Shown one piece after another: positions 35,583 to 46,011 of a stretch of DNA of 64,000 nt. The DNA comes from Pseudoalteromonas tunicata (lineage in GTDB: Bacteria; Pseudomonadota; Gammaproteobacteria; Enterobacterales; Alteromonadaceae), in assembly GCF_002310815.1 (NCBI RefSeq), contig NZ_CP011032.1:3914969-3978968 (forward strand), in the 5' to 3' direction. Within the stretch, counting starts at the first letter, position 1, and the number at the start of each line of letters is the position of its first letter. The notes under the pieces were generated by a model, which was not told where the DNA came from, made no database searches, and saw nothing but the letters and a program-made list of their open reading frames with translations. The position numbers and the translations under genes were made by a program.

Positions 35583-36360
35583 TGAACCTTTATTACGCCG
35601 TCATTTAATTCATTTACTCGATGAACTTTGGCCTGAACTCACCATTATTGCGCAAGCGAGTGATGGCGAAGATGCGTGGGAAAAAGTACTAGAGACAGAA
35701 CCTGATATTGCATTTTTAGATATTCGCATGCCGGCGCTTGACGGCATTAGTTTGTGTAAACGCTTTACGGGATTAGATAAAATTCCTCATGTGGTATTTA
35801 CCACCGCTTACGATCAGCACGCTGTTGAAGCGTTTGAAAACCAAGCAATTGATTATTTATTAAAGCCAATTGAAGAAGAAAGGCTTAATAAAACGATTCT
35901 AAGGTTAAAAACTCAGCTGGCCGAAAAACAAAACAACGAGCCCGAGGCAAATAACACTACTGAGCAACAAAAACTACTCGCCTTGCTCGAAAAAGTACTA
36001 CCCGCTACTGCACCTACAGCACAACTGAAATGGATCCGAGCCAGTAAAAACAATGTGATTCATATGATTGATATTGCAGAAGTTGACTATTTTCTGGCTG
36101 AAGATAAATACACCACAGTAAGCTGCGATGAGGAAAAATATTTAATCAAAACCACTATCACCAGCTTAGTAGAACAACTCGACTCTGATGTCTTTTGGCG
36201 GGTGCATCGCAATTGCATTGTCCGCGTCAGCCAAATTGCGAAAGTTGAGCGCGATTTCTCGGGATATTTGTTTGTTTATTTAAAACAAAGCGCCAAAACC
36301 GGCCAGCCTGTCCGCTTAAATGTTAGCCGCAGCTATCAGCATCTTTTTAAGCAAATGTAA
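35548..36360 (+). CDS. LytTR-family response regulator
   Basis: A 270-residue protein. The receiver domain (residues ~1-120) has the acidic pocket ADDEP and the phospho-acceptor D58 in FLDIRMP, with the conserved Lys in YLLKPIEEER. A ~30-residue linker leads to a LytTR DNA-binding domain (IAEVDYFLAEDKYTTV, then FWRVHRNCIVRVSQIAKVE). GGAGGT precedes the start inside the kinase gene. It is the partner of the kinase just upstream. Confidence 0.93.
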   Translation: MSQVYTALIADDEPLLRRHLIHLLDELWPELTIIAQASDGEDAWEKVLETEPDIAFLDIRMPALDGISLCKRFTGLDKIPHVVFTTAYDQHAVEAFENQAIDYLLKPIEEERLNKTILRLKTQLAEKQNNEPEANNTTEQQKLLALLEKVLPATAPTAQLKWIRASKNNVIHMIDIAEVDYFLAEDKYTTVSCDEEKYLIKTTITSLVEQLDSDVFWRVHRNCIVRVSQIAKVERDFSGYLFVYLKQSAKTGQPVRLNVSRSYQHLFKQM

Positions 36361-36410
36361 CGCTAATCGATTAGGAGCACAGCCCTCATCAACAACAGTT
36401 TTGCCATCAA

Positions 36411-36806
36411 CTAGCTCGGTGAGATTTGATAATTAGCTTGGCTATGCTCTACGGTGGTAAAAGATCCTTCACCTTTGACCGTAGCCAGTTCACTTGTACC
36501 AGAGCCTTCAACAATACTAAACGTAGAGCTGGCAACTCCCGCAACAAATTGCCCTTGGTGTTGTAAAACCAAGGTGCCAGCTTGACCATTAATAGTGCCA
36601 GTAAACGTTTCAAAGCCAACAAACTGCGCTGTGCCATCAGGTTGATAACTCATTAAATACCTCAGCTCACTTGTGCCTTCGGCATCGCCACTGTATTGCT
36701 GGCTAATAATTGCAAGGCTTTGTTTAGCACCCGTATCACTTTCGCTATAAGGAGTTTCTTGCCAATTGGTGATTTGAAACGTGCCTATAAGTTGTGTTTG
36801 TGTCAT
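36411..36806 (-). CDS. DUF3224-family protein
   Basis: A 131-residue soluble beta-rich protein (SDTGAKQSLAIISQQYSGDA, GFETFTGTINGQAGTLVLQH, EGSGTSELATVKGEG). This matches the allene-oxide-cyclase-like DUF3224 family, a beta-barrel of unknown function often encoded near regulators. No signal peptide. It is convergent with the response-regulator gene. Confidence 0.75.
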   Translation of the reverse strand: MTQTQLIGTFQITNWQETPYSESDTGAKQSLAIISQQYSGDAEGTSELRYLMSYQPDGTAQFVGFETFTGTINGQAGTLVLQHQGQFVAGVASSTFSIVEGSGTSELATVKGEGSFTTVEHSQANYQISPS

Positions 36807-36851
36807 ATCCTGTTCCTTTTTATGTTTTATTATATTTCTAATTTGATACTA

Positions 36852-37283
36852 CTAATTTGGCACTGCTAATTTTTGCCATGACAGCGCCAGTGCTACGCTA
36901 TGAATTACACCTATGGTTAAACAAATGCCTGAACTCCAAAGCCAAAACTCAGGGCTGCGCCCCATTGGGTTGGCATAAAAGAAAAACCCTGCAATCCCTC
37001 GCACTAAATACACTGCTGTAATTAATACTAACCCTAATCGCAACAGCGGCAGTCGCAAAATAAGCCCAGCAGCAGAAAATGCATACATAGCCCATACACT
37101 TAATACGCTAAAGATAAATAACGTTATGAGTGTCGGTTTTATTAAGCCTTGCTCGGCCCATTGCGCCATTTGTTCACCGGCACCAAAAAAGCGATACCAA
37201 GATGCACCAAAATAAATACAGCCTAAATGCAACAACGCAGCCACAGCACTTAAACCACCAGCAATCAAAAAGAGTTTATTCAT
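36852..37283 (-). CDS. Small four-TM membrane protein
   Basis: A 143-residue protein with four hydrophobic segments, starting LFLIAGGLSAVAALLHLGCI. The HLGCIYFGASWYRFFGAGEQMA segment resembles a family of uncharacterised proteobacterial inner-membrane proteins. It lies 45 bp from the DUF3224 gene in the same direction and may be co-transcribed. Role unknown. Confidence 0.65.
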   Translation of the reverse strand: MNKLFLIAGGLSAVAALLHLGCIYFGASWYRFFGAGEQMAQWAEQGLIKPTLITLFIFSVLSVWAMYAFSAAGLILRLPLLRLGLVLITAVYLVRGIAGFFFYANPMGRSPEFWLWSSGICLTIGVIHSVALALSWQKLAVPN

Positions 37284-37404
37284 TTTAGTTATTAATGAGG
37301 TACAGATAAGCTAACTATCTCACAATAAATAGGATCTTACAGCGCTATTTTTTAGCGGTTATTTTTGTTAGTTTAATCGCTAAGTATTTTGGAGCTAGGC
37401 AACA

Positions 37405-38472
37405 ATGCAATTTTCAACCTTTCAATTAACCGAGCTCCTAATCCGCTTTATGGCACTTGGCCAATTAGCACTTTTATTTTGCTTAGTAAGTACAAAAACA
37501 CGATTTAACCAAACACTTGCTCGGGTACTGATCGCTTGTATTGCTGGCTACTTAATCATGACAATTTCGAATGATGCTCTGCGCTTTACTCCATTTAGAG
37601 GGGTATTTTTATTCTTAACCGAATTACTGCCTTGGGTTTTTTGGTTATTTGCCTATTCCTTAGTCAATCAGACCTGTTCACCCGCTAAGTGGCCTTTTTG
37701 GTTTAATAGTTTGTTATGTTTGGCTTTAGGGTGGTTTGCTTATTTTTTTGTTGTCTTACAAGGCCAAGGTTGGTTTCATACTTTTAATCACCTAATGGCC
37801 ATTATTTTGTTAGTTCATATTATTTATATCTGCGCACATGATTTAGCAGATGATTTAATCAATGAACGACGCAAGCACCGAGTTTACTTAATGGTTTATG
37901 GCTGTATTTATTTTATCTCGCTGGCTAGTATTGAATTACTCAATACCAATATAAAAAACTCCGAGTATTTTACTCTTTTTAATGCGCTGCTTATTTTTAT
38001 CTCTATTGGCCTCTTTTCAATTTATCAGCTCAAATTTATCCAGCACATACCTTTAATTACCTTAAAAAACAGCGAAGAGCCCAATATAAACCTTGAACAA
38101 TCGACACCCCCCATATCTGATCCGGTTTCACGGACGTTTAAAAAACAATACCAGACCTTGCTTGAATTAATGGAAAACGGAGGCTTTAAACAAAGTAACT
38201 TAACGGTTAAAGCCCTAGCGTTACAACTTGCCATGCCTGAACATCATTTGCGTGAGTTAATTAACCAAGAGCTGGGATTCAAAAACTTTACCACCTTCTT
38301 AAATAGCTATCGCATTGCAGCAGCGTGTGAAGCGTTTTCAGATATAGATAACATTCGCATCCCGATTTTAACCATCGCTTTAGATTTAGGTTATGGTTCG
38401 ATTGGCCCCTTTAATAGAGCTTTTAAGGAGCAACTAGGGATCACCCCGAGCGAATTTCGCAAAAATATTTAA
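37405..38472 (+). CDS. AraC-family regulator with membrane sensor domain
   Basis: A 355-residue protein. The first ~210 residues form about seven hydrophobic spans; residues ~250-355 form an AraC/XylS helix-turn-helix domain (LTVKALALQLAMPEHHLRELI, then ILTIALDLGYGSIGPFNRAFKE and GITPSEFRK). It resembles the membrane-bound AraC regulators common in marine gammaproteobacteria. TGGAGC precedes the start. The downstream serine hydrolase is a possible target. Confidence 0.85.
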   Translation: MQFSTFQLTELLIRFMALGQLALLFCLVSTKTRFNQTLARVLIACIAGYLIMTISNDALRFTPFRGVFLFLTELLPWVFWLFAYSLVNQTCSPAKWPFWFNSLLCLALGWFAYFFVVLQGQGWFHTFNHLMAIILLVHIIYICAHDLADDLINERRKHRVYLMVYGCIYFISLASIELLNTNIKNSEYFTLFNALLIFISIGLFSIYQLKFIQHIPLITLKNSEEPNINLEQSTPPISDPVSRTFKKQYQTLLELMENGGFKQSNLTVKALALQLAMPEHHLRELINQELGFKNFTTFLNSYRIAAACEAFSDIDNIRIPILTIALDLGYGSIGPFNRAFKEQLGITPSEFRKNI

Positions 38473-38560
38473 AATCAGTGTTAATTATTTAAAATCAGCA
38501 AGATTTAACCACATTAAAAACAGCATATTAGCCGCCATTGAATTTTATGGAGCAAATATA

Positions 38561-39820
38561 ATGTCTAAATTAAAATCACTCATTGTCATAATTATTTTGG
38601 CACTACTAGTCTGGTTATTAGTACCCGTCTATGGCTTTTATGCCCATAAAGGCGATTTGCCTTATTGGCAAGATGCTACTTTTCATTTACCCGAAAGTTT
38701 GCCTCAGCAGCAAACCACTTATTTAGTGCAATATGCCAATTCTGCAAAGCAAGCTATGGCATTATTACATCAGCAACAACAGCGTATTAATAGCCCTGCA
38801 ATCTCTGCCGCTGTTGCAATAGACGGGCAACTCATTTGGGCTGGGGCATCTGGTTATGCCGATTTAGCGTGCCAATGCTCCGCAACCACAGCAACTCAAT
38901 TTCGAATTGGCAGCACATCAAAAGCACTTACGGCAACGGCATTGGCGCAATTGGTCGCAGATAAAATGATTGACCTTGATGCACCACTTTCATATTACTT
39001 TAATCCTATTGCGAATCCTGCTTGGCAATCAGTCACCGCTCGTCAATTAGCTTCACATACATCAGGCCTACCTCACTATAAGAACAATACCGATTTAATT
39101 GGTTTATATAAAAGCATCGCTCTAAATGAGCAATTTGATGATGTTACAGATGCACTTGAATTATTTGATAGTAGCGAGTTATTGTTTAAGCCTGGCACAC
39201 AATTTAGCTACTCAAGTTATGGTACTGTGCTTTTAAGCGCGTTGATGCAACAGGTAAGCGGTTCGACCTATTTAGATGTGATGCAACAACGGGTTTTTTC
39301 GCCTTTATTAATGGATGCCACTCAAGCTGAATCACAAAGTAATAAAACCCCTAACCAAGCGACTTTTTATTGGCAAAATGCGTCACAAAGCCATCTTTTA
39401 CGACCTTGGCGAAGTGTCAATTTAAGTCATCGACTCGCTGCTGGTGGTTTTTTATCAACTCCGAGCGATTTAGTTAAACTAGGCTCCGCTTATTTAAACC
39501 CACATTATTTATCTGACGAAATAAAATCGCTCTTTTGGACACCCCAAAAGTTGGCAAATGGCCAAGTAAATGAACAAAATTATGCGTTGGGCTGGCGAGT
39601 TGGGGAAGCAGCACTTGCCGCTCCATTGGGTAAAACCAAATTCATTCATCACGGAGGAGTTTCTAGAGGGTCGCAAAGTTTATTAATAGTATTACCAAAA
39701 TATAAAACCGCCATTGCGATTAATATTAATACCAATACAGAGGTATTTTGGGACTTTGGTAAAATCAGTTTACAACTGGCTGAGATCTTTCTTAATAACC
39801 ACAGCGCAGCCATTAACTAA
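38561..39820 (+). CDS. Serine hydrolase, class C beta-lactamase/esterase family
   Basis: A 419-residue protein with an N-terminal membrane anchor or signal (LIVIIILALLVWLLVPVYGF). The catalytic SxxK is S118-TSK-121 in FRIGSTSKALT; the tyrosine motif is FSYSSYGTVLL; the third motif is HHGGVSRGSQSL. This is the penicillin-binding/beta-lactamase fold used by LACTB-like peptidases and esterases. Resistance cannot be inferred. Its neighbour is the AraC regulator, 88 bp upstream. Confidence 0.85.
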   Translation: MSKLKSLIVIIILALLVWLLVPVYGFYAHKGDLPYWQDATFHLPESLPQQQTTYLVQYANSAKQAMALLHQQQQRINSPAISAAVAIDGQLIWAGASGYADLACQCSATTATQFRIGSTSKALTATALAQLVADKMIDLDAPLSYYFNPIANPAWQSVTARQLASHTSGLPHYKNNTDLIGLYKSIALNEQFDDVTDALELFDSSELLFKPGTQFSYSSYGTVLLSALMQQVSGSTYLDVMQQRVFSPLLMDATQAESQSNKTPNQATFYWQNASQSHLLRPWRSVNLSHRLAAGGFLSTPSDLVKLGSAYLNPHYLSDEIKSLFWTPQKLANGQVNEQNYALGWRVGEAALAAPLGKTKFIHHGGVSRGSQSLLIVLPKYKTAIAININTNTEVFWDFGKISLQLAEIFLNNHSAAIN

Positions 39821-39828
39821 TACTTATG

Positions 39829-40635
39829 CTAATCCGTCAGGGTCAGCACACCTTCAAGATATTGCACAGCTTGACCTGAAACTAAAACCCGGTCATTTTG
39901 GATTTTACAATGCAGTTCGCCACCTCGTTTGGACGCTTGATAGGCAAAAAGCTCGGTTTTATTGAGCTTTTCAGCCCAAAATGGCGCAAGACCGGCATGA
40001 ATTGAACCTGTAACAGGGTCTTCATCACCGCCATTGGCGGGCCAAAAATAACGAGAAATAAAATCATACGGACTCAACTGCGTAGCTTGCGCTGTGACGA
40101 CCACATCAAACGGGGCAAGGCATTTAAGTTGCGAGCTGTCATATTGAACAGTTTCAACATCGCTTGCATTGGCATACACCGCAAAATAAGCCTGTTCACT
40201 TTTCAGTACTTGCTGCGGTTTAATCGATAAACCCACCAATAATGCAGCGGGAATATCAGAAATGGGCTGGGGGCAACAATTAGGAAAGTCCATTTCGATA
40301 AAACCATTATCACATTGCTGCACCTTAAAACTGCCCAATTTCTCAGTATGAAAGATAAGGTGCTCAAAATCAGGATGGCTTTGAAACAAAACATAGGCAC
40401 TGGCGAGCGAGGCATGGCCACAAAAGTCTATTTCTGTTAACGGTGAAAACCAACGAATGGCAAATTCTTGTAAACCTTGTGGAATAAGATAAGCGGTTTC
40501 TGACAAATTATTTTCCGTCGCAATTTGCTGCATTTGATCATCAGTGAGCCAAGTGTCGGTAATGATCACCGCCGCTGAATTACCTTTAAATCGAGTATGA
40601 GTAAAGGCATCAACAATGTTAATCTTGATTTTCAA
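39829..40635 (-). CDS. PhzF-family isomerase
   Basis: A 268-residue protein of the PhzF/diaminopimelate-epimerase-fold family. The active-site Glu is E46 in ENNLSETAYLIP; other family segments are FCGHASLASAYVLF and GDEDPVTGSIHAGLAPFW. Only PhzF proper makes phenazines; lone homologues like this are mostly of unknown substrate. It is convergent with the serine hydrolase gene, with 8 bp between stops. Confidence 0.9.
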   Translation of the reverse strand: MKIKINIVDAFTHTRFKGNSAAVIITDTWLTDDQMQQIATENNLSETAYLIPQGLQEFAIRWFSPLTEIDFCGHASLASAYVLFQSHPDFEHLIFHTEKLGSFKVQQCDNGFIEMDFPNCCPQPISDIPAALLVGLSIKPQQVLKSEQAYFAVYANASDVETVQYDSSQLKCLAPFDVVVTAQATQLSPYDFISRYFWPANGGDEDPVTGSIHAGLAPFWAEKLNKTELFAYQASKRGGELHCKIQNDRVLVSGQAVQYLEGVLTLTD

Positions 40636-40841
40636 CTCTACGTCCTTGCGTGAATAAGCTTGGCAAACAAACTGCCATGATTAAAAAAGGAAAACAAGTT
40701 TTGCATATTTGCTCTGGGCATCTCTTTTATTGTCATTTCTTTGGTAGTTCATCGCTGATGCCTGCTATCTGGGCGCAAATCGAGTTTCAGCATTAAAACT
40801 CTCGCTTAAAATGTATTATTGTATTTTTTTGCTTACTCGCT

Positions 40842-41555
40842 ATGCCACTCAACTCTGCTGTTCGCCAATGTATTGCCGAAAATTTAGTACTGTTTGAAGG
40901 TAAAACGGATCATTTGTATTTAAATACCAATGGCTATCCAACAATAGGGATTGGTCATTGTGTAGCTAACTTAGCCGCTTTTACTCAGCTGGCAATGATC
41001 CGTATCAGTGATGGAGAACCTGCATCTGAACAAGAAAAAATTGCTGAATATCAAACCATAAAACAAAAACCAGCAGGCTATAATGCCTCGTGGTATCACG
41101 CCTTTTGTAAATTGCGTTTACCAGAGCAAACGATTAACAGCATTCATGAAGAACATTTGCGCAGCTTTCACCACGAATTGCGCCAAGTTTTTAAACGCAG
41201 CCGAGGTTATAACTGCGACTTTGAACAACTACCTAGCCCAGTACAAATTGCCTTGTTCGATTTAGCCTACAACGTCGGCACCACTAATTTACAGCACAAG
41301 TGGCCCAAATTACATCAGGCTATTAAACAACAAAACTGGCAACTAGCGGCACAAGAAAGTAACCGAAAAGGTATTCAGGCAGCGCGTAATGAGCATATAA
41401 AAAGTTTGTTTTTAAGTGCGGCAGGTAAAAAACCGATGCAAGCGCCACAGCGCAGTAAGAGTAGAAAACATGCCACAATAAAAGCCGCTTTATGGAAAAA
41501 AATACTTAAATGGGCTGGTGCTTTTTTAATAAAGAAAATTAAGCTGCGGTTTTAA
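40842..41555 (+). CDS. T4-lysozyme-like protein with cationic C-terminal tail
   Basis: A 237-residue protein. Residues ~13-40 (FEGKTDHLYLNTNGYPTIGI) align with T4 lysozyme: E19 and T34 match E11 and T26, but N28 replaces the catalytic D20. The helical domain includes VQIALFDLAYNVGTTNL. After residue ~195 the protein becomes strongly basic with hydrophobic stretches (ALWKKILKWAGAFLIKKIK). No signal peptide is visible and there is no good ribosome site, so the start is uncertain. It may be a phage-derived endolysin relative or a secreted effector. Cell-wall cutting activity is doubtful without the Asp. Confidence 0.7.
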   Translation: MPLNSAVRQCIAENLVLFEGKTDHLYLNTNGYPTIGIGHCVANLAAFTQLAMIRISDGEPASEQEKIAEYQTIKQKPAGYNASWYHAFCKLRLPEQTINSIHEEHLRSFHHELRQVFKRSRGYNCDFEQLPSPVQIALFDLAYNVGTTNLQHKWPKLHQAIKQQNWQLAAQESNRKGIQAARNEHIKSLFLSAAGKKPMQAPQRSKSRKHATIKAALWKKILKWAGAFLIKKIKLRF

Positions 41556-41570
41556 CTGAAAAATCACCAT

Positions 41571-41598
41571 AAAAATGCCATCTTAAGATGGCATTTTT
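41571..41598. terminator. Bidirectional terminator
   Basis: A perfect palindromic stem, AAAAATGCCATC and its complement, around a TTAA centre. Both strands give a T tract after the stem, so it can end both the lysozyme-like transcript and the convergent glmU transcript. Confidence 0.9.
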
Positions 41599-41620
41599 AC
41601 TTAATAAATTCTTTTATTTA

Positions 41621-42979
41621 TTACTTCTTAACCGGTCGTTGCCAACCATCAAGGTTACGTTGTTTGCCGCGTGCGACCGCTAACTGTTCATCATTCACTG
41701 AAGTTGTAATCACTGAGCCTGCACCAATGGTTGCCATAGTGCCAATGTTAACTGGCGCAACCAGTGATGAATTAGATCCAATAAACGCATTATCACCAAT
41801 GATGGTTTTTGATTTATTTACGCCATCGTAGTTACACGTAATAGTACCTGCACCAATATTTACTTTTTCGCCAATTTCCGCGTCACCCAAATAAGTAAGA
41901 TGATTGGCTTTTGAGCCTTTACCTAAGCGGGTTTTTTTCATTTCGACAAAGTTACCAACGTGTGAGTCTTCTTCCATCACTGAGCCTGGACGTAAGCGCG
42001 CATAGGGGCCCAAGGTACATTTAGCGGCAACAGTGGCATCTTCTATCATGGTATTGGCTTTAATCACAGTGCCATCACCAATAGTGCAGTTTTTCAGTAC
42101 GCAATTAGGACCGATCACCACATTGTGACCTAGGGTGACATTCCCTTCAAAAATAACGTTGATATCAATTAAGACATCTTCACCTGTTGTAACGTTGCCA
42201 CGCACATCAATACGCGCAGGGTCGGCAAGCGTTGCGCCATTCAGCATTAAGGTTTCGGCTTGCCATTGTTGCAATGCTCGCTCTAAGCCAGCTAACTGAA
42301 CACGGTTATTAGCGCCTTCAACTTCCATTGGGTGATCAGGATGCGCTGAGGTGATTTCGATGCCATCTGCGTGCGCCATGGCGACGATATCCGTTAAATA
42401 ATATTCGCCTTGCACGTTGTTATTAGATAAACGACTAAGCCAGCCTTTTAATAACCCACCATTTACCGCCATGATGCCGGTATTAACTTCGGTGATAGCC
42501 AGCTGCTCTGGGCTTGCATCTTTTTGTTCAATAATACCCACCAGCTTGCCGTTATCACGCAACATGCGTCCATAACCATTTGGGTTGGTTAAATGCACGG
42601 TAAGTACAGCTAAGCCATTTTTAGGCGTAACAGCAAGTAAACGCTCAAGTGTTGATTGGCGCGTCAGTGGCACATCGCCATACAATACCAATACGGTATC
42701 GTCATCATTGATGTGAGGCACAGCTTGCGCCACCGCATGACCTGTACCGAGCTGCTCGGCTTGTAATACCCAATTAGCTTCGTTATGAGCAAGTTGTTCA
42801 AGCAACAACTCACCGCCGTGACCATAAACTAAATTAGTGGTGGTCGCACCCAGTGCTTTAGCGTTATCGATGACATGTTGCACCATCGCTTTACCTGCTA
42901 CTTTATGCAGAACTTTTGGTAACGCTGAGCGCATACGTGTTCCCTTGCCTGCGGCAAGGATGACTGTAGTTAAAGACAT
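41621..42979 (-). CDS. glmU: Bifunctional GlcNAc-1-P uridyltransferase/GlcN-1-P acetyltransferase
   Basis: A 452-residue enzyme that makes UDP-GlcNAc for peptidoglycan and LPS. The N-terminal uridyltransferase has [18 protein letters not shown] at residues ~8-25 and VLYGDVPLT; the C-terminal left-handed beta-helix is full of hexapeptide repeats and includes [20 protein letters not shown]. Length matches the family (~456). An AAGGAAA site precedes the start. It stands alone, downstream of the ATP synthase operon as in related genera, with a chemoreceptor gene inserted between. Confidence 0.97.
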   Translation of the reverse strand: MSLTTVILAAGKGTRMRSALPKVLHKVAGKAMVQHVIDNAKALGATTTNLVYGHGGELLLEQLAHNEANWVLQAEQLGTGHAVAQAVPHINDDDTVLVLYGDVPLTRQSTLERLLAVTPKNGLAVLTVHLTNPNGYGRMLRDNGKLVGIIEQKDASPEQLAITEVNTGIMAVNGGLLKGWLSRLSNNNVQGEYYLTDIVAMAHADGIEITSAHPDHPMEVEGANNRVQLAGLERALQQWQAETLMLNGATLADPARIDVRGNVTTGEDVLIDINVIFEGNVTLGHNVVIGPNCVLKNCTIGDGTVIKANTMIEDATVAAKCTLGPYARLRPGSVMEEDSHVGNFVEMKKTRLGKGSKANHLTYLGDAEIGEKVNIGAGTITCNYDGVNKSKTIIGDNAFIGSNSSLVAPVNIGTMATIGAGSVITTSVNDEQLAVARGKQRNLDGWQRPVKK

Positions 42980-43423
42980 TAAAACAATTTCCTTTTTTCT
43001 TTGTTTTAATTGAGTTGGTCAGCTTCACGCTCTTCATTATTTTCAGCCACTGTCCTGTGCGCTTGCATAACCGAATTAAATTCAGTTTGAAAATAGTAAA
43101 ATGTGAATCAAAAATAACCCAATTTGAATGGGCGCTATTGTAACGGGGATCGTTGACGGATATAAGTCAAAAATAACTTAAGACAGCGTTATCGCTTATT
43201 AAATAACCTCAATACTGGATAAGAAATCACTATCAGGCAGCTATTTTCAACACTAAAAACGTTGAATTAACTTGCAATAGGCTAGCTATTGACGCGCCAA
43301 TCTGCTTTGTTAGCCTTGAAAATCTCTGGTTAGAGATGAATAATTCAGATATTTACTTTTAATTCAATGAGTTAGAAAATCTCTCATCCAAGACTGGATT
43401 TAAATATTTCATGTGAAAAATAA
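42980..43423. other. Intergenic region upstream of glmU
   Basis: About 440 bp with no gene seen on either strand. It should hold the glmU promoter and contains the second copy of the dispersed repeat (43267-43378). No RNA gene is apparent. Confidence 0.4.
43267..43378. repeat. Dispersed intergenic repeat, copy 2
   Basis: Contains TTAACTTGCA (43267-43276), TAGAGA (~43331) and a 31-bp stretch from 43348 beginning GATATTTA that matches the region at 17837-17867 in the same order. The spacing between blocks differs (about 70 versus 36 bp), so the repeat has diverged or been interrupted. Confidence 0.4.
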
Positions 43424-43451
43424 AAAGGGTTAACTAAAAAGTTAACCCTTT
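43424..43451 (-). terminator. Terminator of the chemoreceptor gene
   Basis: AAAGGGTTAAC and GTTAACCCTTT form a perfect 11-bp stem with a 6-nt loop; on the minus strand it is followed by TTATTTTTC. It lies 21 nt after the chemoreceptor stop. Confidence 0.88.
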
Positions 43452-43472
43452 GTTTCTGGGCATGTAATTTAA

Positions 43473-45788
43473 TTAAGACGTTTTAAAACGACCAACTAAA
43501 TTTGAAAGGCTGGTGGCTTGGCAGTTTAATTCTTGTGATGATGTTTTCACTTGAATAGAAAGAGCAGCATTAGACTGAGCATATTCATCTATTGAGCAAA
43601 TGCTTTCAGATACAGAGTCTGCTGCAAATTTTTGCTGATTAGCCGCCTGTGCTATCGATGCATTCATTAACGATAAGCTCGCGATTACATTTGAAACATC
43701 AACTAAGCGGTTTCGTACTTGTGACACTAAATCGATACCCGACTCAGCCATTGATGCAGCATGATCCATCGATGAAACCGCCGTTGTTGCCGCGGTTTTT
43801 AATGCATTAATACGATTTTGTATTTCAACTGTGCTGACCTGAGTGCGAGCTGCAAGGCTTCGTACCTCATCGGCAACAACCGAAAAGCCACGACCGTGTT
43901 CACCCGCCCTGGCCGCTTCTATCGCTGCATTAAGTGCCAGTAGATTTGTTTGCTCTGCAATTTCATCAATTACCACTAAAATTGAGTTGATTTCATCTAC
44001 TTCATTATTCAGATCTGAGATTGCTACTGACGCTTGTTTAACGCCTGTAACTAATTTATCTATTTGCTGGCGTGCTTGCTCTGCAAACTCTGCACTTTGT
44101 TTAGAAATTGAATCGGCATTTTCAGAAGAATCTGATGATTGTTCAGTATTCATTGCTACTTCTCTAATCGATGCATGAAATTGCTCAACTGCTGCTGCAA
44201 CCATTTCGGTTTGAGTTTTTTGTTTAGCGGCTGCATCCATGGCAATTTCAGTACTGCCACTTAGCTGAGATGATGAAGCTGCTAGATGCTCACTGGTATT
44301 TTTAATATCGATTACTAGTTCTTTGATGAATAAATTAAACAGATTAAAGGCTTTACCTAATTCACCAATTTCATCTTTACGATTAGCCTCCTCTAGCTGA
44401 CGAGTTAAATCTGCGCCACCAGTAGCAATATCTTTCAGATTATTAATAAGATGCTGCAAAGGTTTAGTAATTGATTGAGAAAACAGCCAACTCACTACTA
44501 ATGCAATTAAACCAATAAAGAGCGTAACCGCAAAAGAGATTAATACGATATTTTCAAGCAAGGTATTGGCACTGGCTAGCGCCTCTGCCTTATCAATTTC
44601 ACTCATCAATACCCAAGTCATATCGCCGACTTTAACTGGCGCATACGCTGAAAAAACAGGTTCGCCCCGATAATCGATATATTCTTGAAATCCTGATTTA
44701 CCAGCAAGACCTAATCCGACTCCTGGACTTGTGACTGGTAAAATACCTATCGCTGTGTGTTTATTAGCTATTTTCTCTGCAACTTGAGGGGCACTTTGAC
44801 TTAAGACATCAATCAACCCTGCTTTGTTCTCAATTAAAAATCGACTTTCTGTTCGTAACAGCTTATCGGGTCCAACTAAATAAGTTTCACCCGATTTCCC
44901 CATACCAACATTGAGCCAGTTTTTATTATTTGTCATTACCGTATTAATTTTACCAATAGGCATTTGCAAGGCTAGAACAGCAACCAAATGATCACCTTGA
45001 TAAATTGGAGTTGAAATAAAAGCTGCACCATCAAAATATGACGGTAAATAAGGAGAGAAATCTGATAGATAAGTTTGATCTTTACTTAAGTTAATTGCAT
45101 TCGAATAAGCCTTTGCCAGTCCAGTTTTTTGCATTTCGCCACTATTGAGCTGAGTAGCATAATCAGCTTCTTTATAAACTGAATAAAGCACTTTACTGGT
45201 ACTGGCATCGATAATAAATAGATCGTAGAAACCGAATTGTTTCACGTAATCTCTAAAAATTGGATGATAAAGTTGGTGCCATTGTGAATAGCTAGACCCA
45301 TCAACTGCTTTATTAAGTAACTCCTTCTCGCCTAATTTATTGCTATTTTGTACTATGTATTGATTTTGCCAATATAAGGTTATTGGGTCTGCCGATTGGT
45401 ATAAAATGGCACTGTCGATCTTTTTATTACCATTTCGACGGGCGTACTCACCATCAAATTGATTTTGATAAAACTGGCTCACATTACGAAAAAGCTCACT
45501 ACTATTTAAGGTAGCTGGTTCAAAAAAACCTTGTTTAAAATGCGTCGCTGCGTCAACCACCATTAAGTTATTAGCTAAGGAAATAGCCTGGCTTTCAAGG
45601 CCATGAAAATAACCCTCTATTTGCTGCTTTTTCTGCTCTCGAGATGCAACTAGTGAGTTTTCACTTTCGGTTATTGCAGTATTTAGCACACTGTTAATTG
45701 TTGTCTTTCCAAGCAATATAGAAAGACTAATTAGTGGAATGATAGCGAGCGCTATCATCATAAGGATTAATTTAGTCCTAATCTTCAT
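43473..45788 (-). CDS. Methyl-accepting chemotaxis protein with dCACHE-type sensor
   Basis: A 771-residue chemoreceptor: a first membrane span at residues ~5-25 ([20 protein letters not shown]), a ~400-residue periplasmic double-Cache sensor domain, a second span near residue 430 ([20 protein letters not shown]), a HAMP domain, and a cytoplasmic signalling hairpin with [20 protein letters not shown] at its tip. I placed the start at 45788 behind AAGGAAAGGAAC; an upstream start at 45830 adds 14 residues without a site. The ligand is unknown. It interrupts the atpC-glmU neighbourhood. Confidence 0.92.
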   Translation of the reverse strand: MKIRTKLILMMIALAIIPLISLSILLGKTTINSVLNTAITESENSLVASREQKKQQIEGYFHGLESQAISLANNLMVVDAATHFKQGFFEPATLNSSELFRNVSQFYQNQFDGEYARRNGNKKIDSAILYQSADPITLYWQNQYIVQNSNKLGEKELLNKAVDGSSYSQWHQLYHPIFRDYVKQFGFYDLFIIDASTSKVLYSVYKEADYATQLNSGEMQKTGLAKAYSNAINLSKDQTYLSDFSPYLPSYFDGAAFISTPIYQGDHLVAVLALQMPIGKINTVMTNNKNWLNVGMGKSGETYLVGPDKLLRTESRFLIENKAGLIDVLSQSAPQVAEKIANKHTAIGILPVTSPGVGLGLAGKSGFQEYIDYRGEPVFSAYAPVKVGDMTWVLMSEIDKAEALASANTLLENIVLISFAVTLFIGLIALVVSWLFSQSITKPLQHLINNLKDIATGGADLTRQLEEANRKDEIGELGKAFNLFNLFIKELVIDIKNTSEHLAASSSQLSGSTEIAMDAAAKQKTQTEMVAAAVEQFHASIREVAMNTEQSSDSSENADSISKQSAEFAEQARQQIDKLVTGVKQASVAISDLNNEVDEINSILVVIDEIAEQTNLLALNAAIEAARAGEHGRGFSVVADEVRSLAARTQVSTVEIQNRINALKTAATTAVSSMDHAASMAESGIDLVSQVRNRLVDVSNVIASLSLMNASIAQAANQQKFAADSVSESICSIDEYAQSNAALSIQVKTSSQELNCQATSLSNLVGRFKTS

Positions 45789-45970
45789 CTTATGTTCCTT
45801 TCCTTGATGACATTCAATCCAAACCAGCATTTACCTAGCTCATAGAAAGTATGGGTAAAACCGTTGTTTAAGCAAAAAAAGGAACGTGTTTTTTTTTCAT
45901 ATTTAATTCGGACGCGGTTCTTTATCGAATTAATAAGAGGTTACGTAGATTTAAATAATTTTAGATATAA

Positions 45971-45996
45971 AAAAAGCCACCCTTGGGTGGCTTTTT
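45971..45996 (-). terminator. Terminator of the ATP synthase operon
   Basis: AAAAAGCCACCC and GGGTGGCTTTTT flank a TT centre, giving a strong stem with a T tract on the minus strand, 16 nt after atpC. Confidence 0.92.
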
Positions 45997-46011
45997 AATT
46001 TGGTACAATGC

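Noticed and set aside
39829..40635. Phenazine biosynthesis
   Set aside because: A lone PhzF homologue without phzA-E, G; the family is mostly of unknown substrate.
45236..45250. TGTTTCACG-like sequence inside the chemoreceptor gene, as a possible parS site
   Set aside because: Only half of the parS palindrome is present; the second half does not match.
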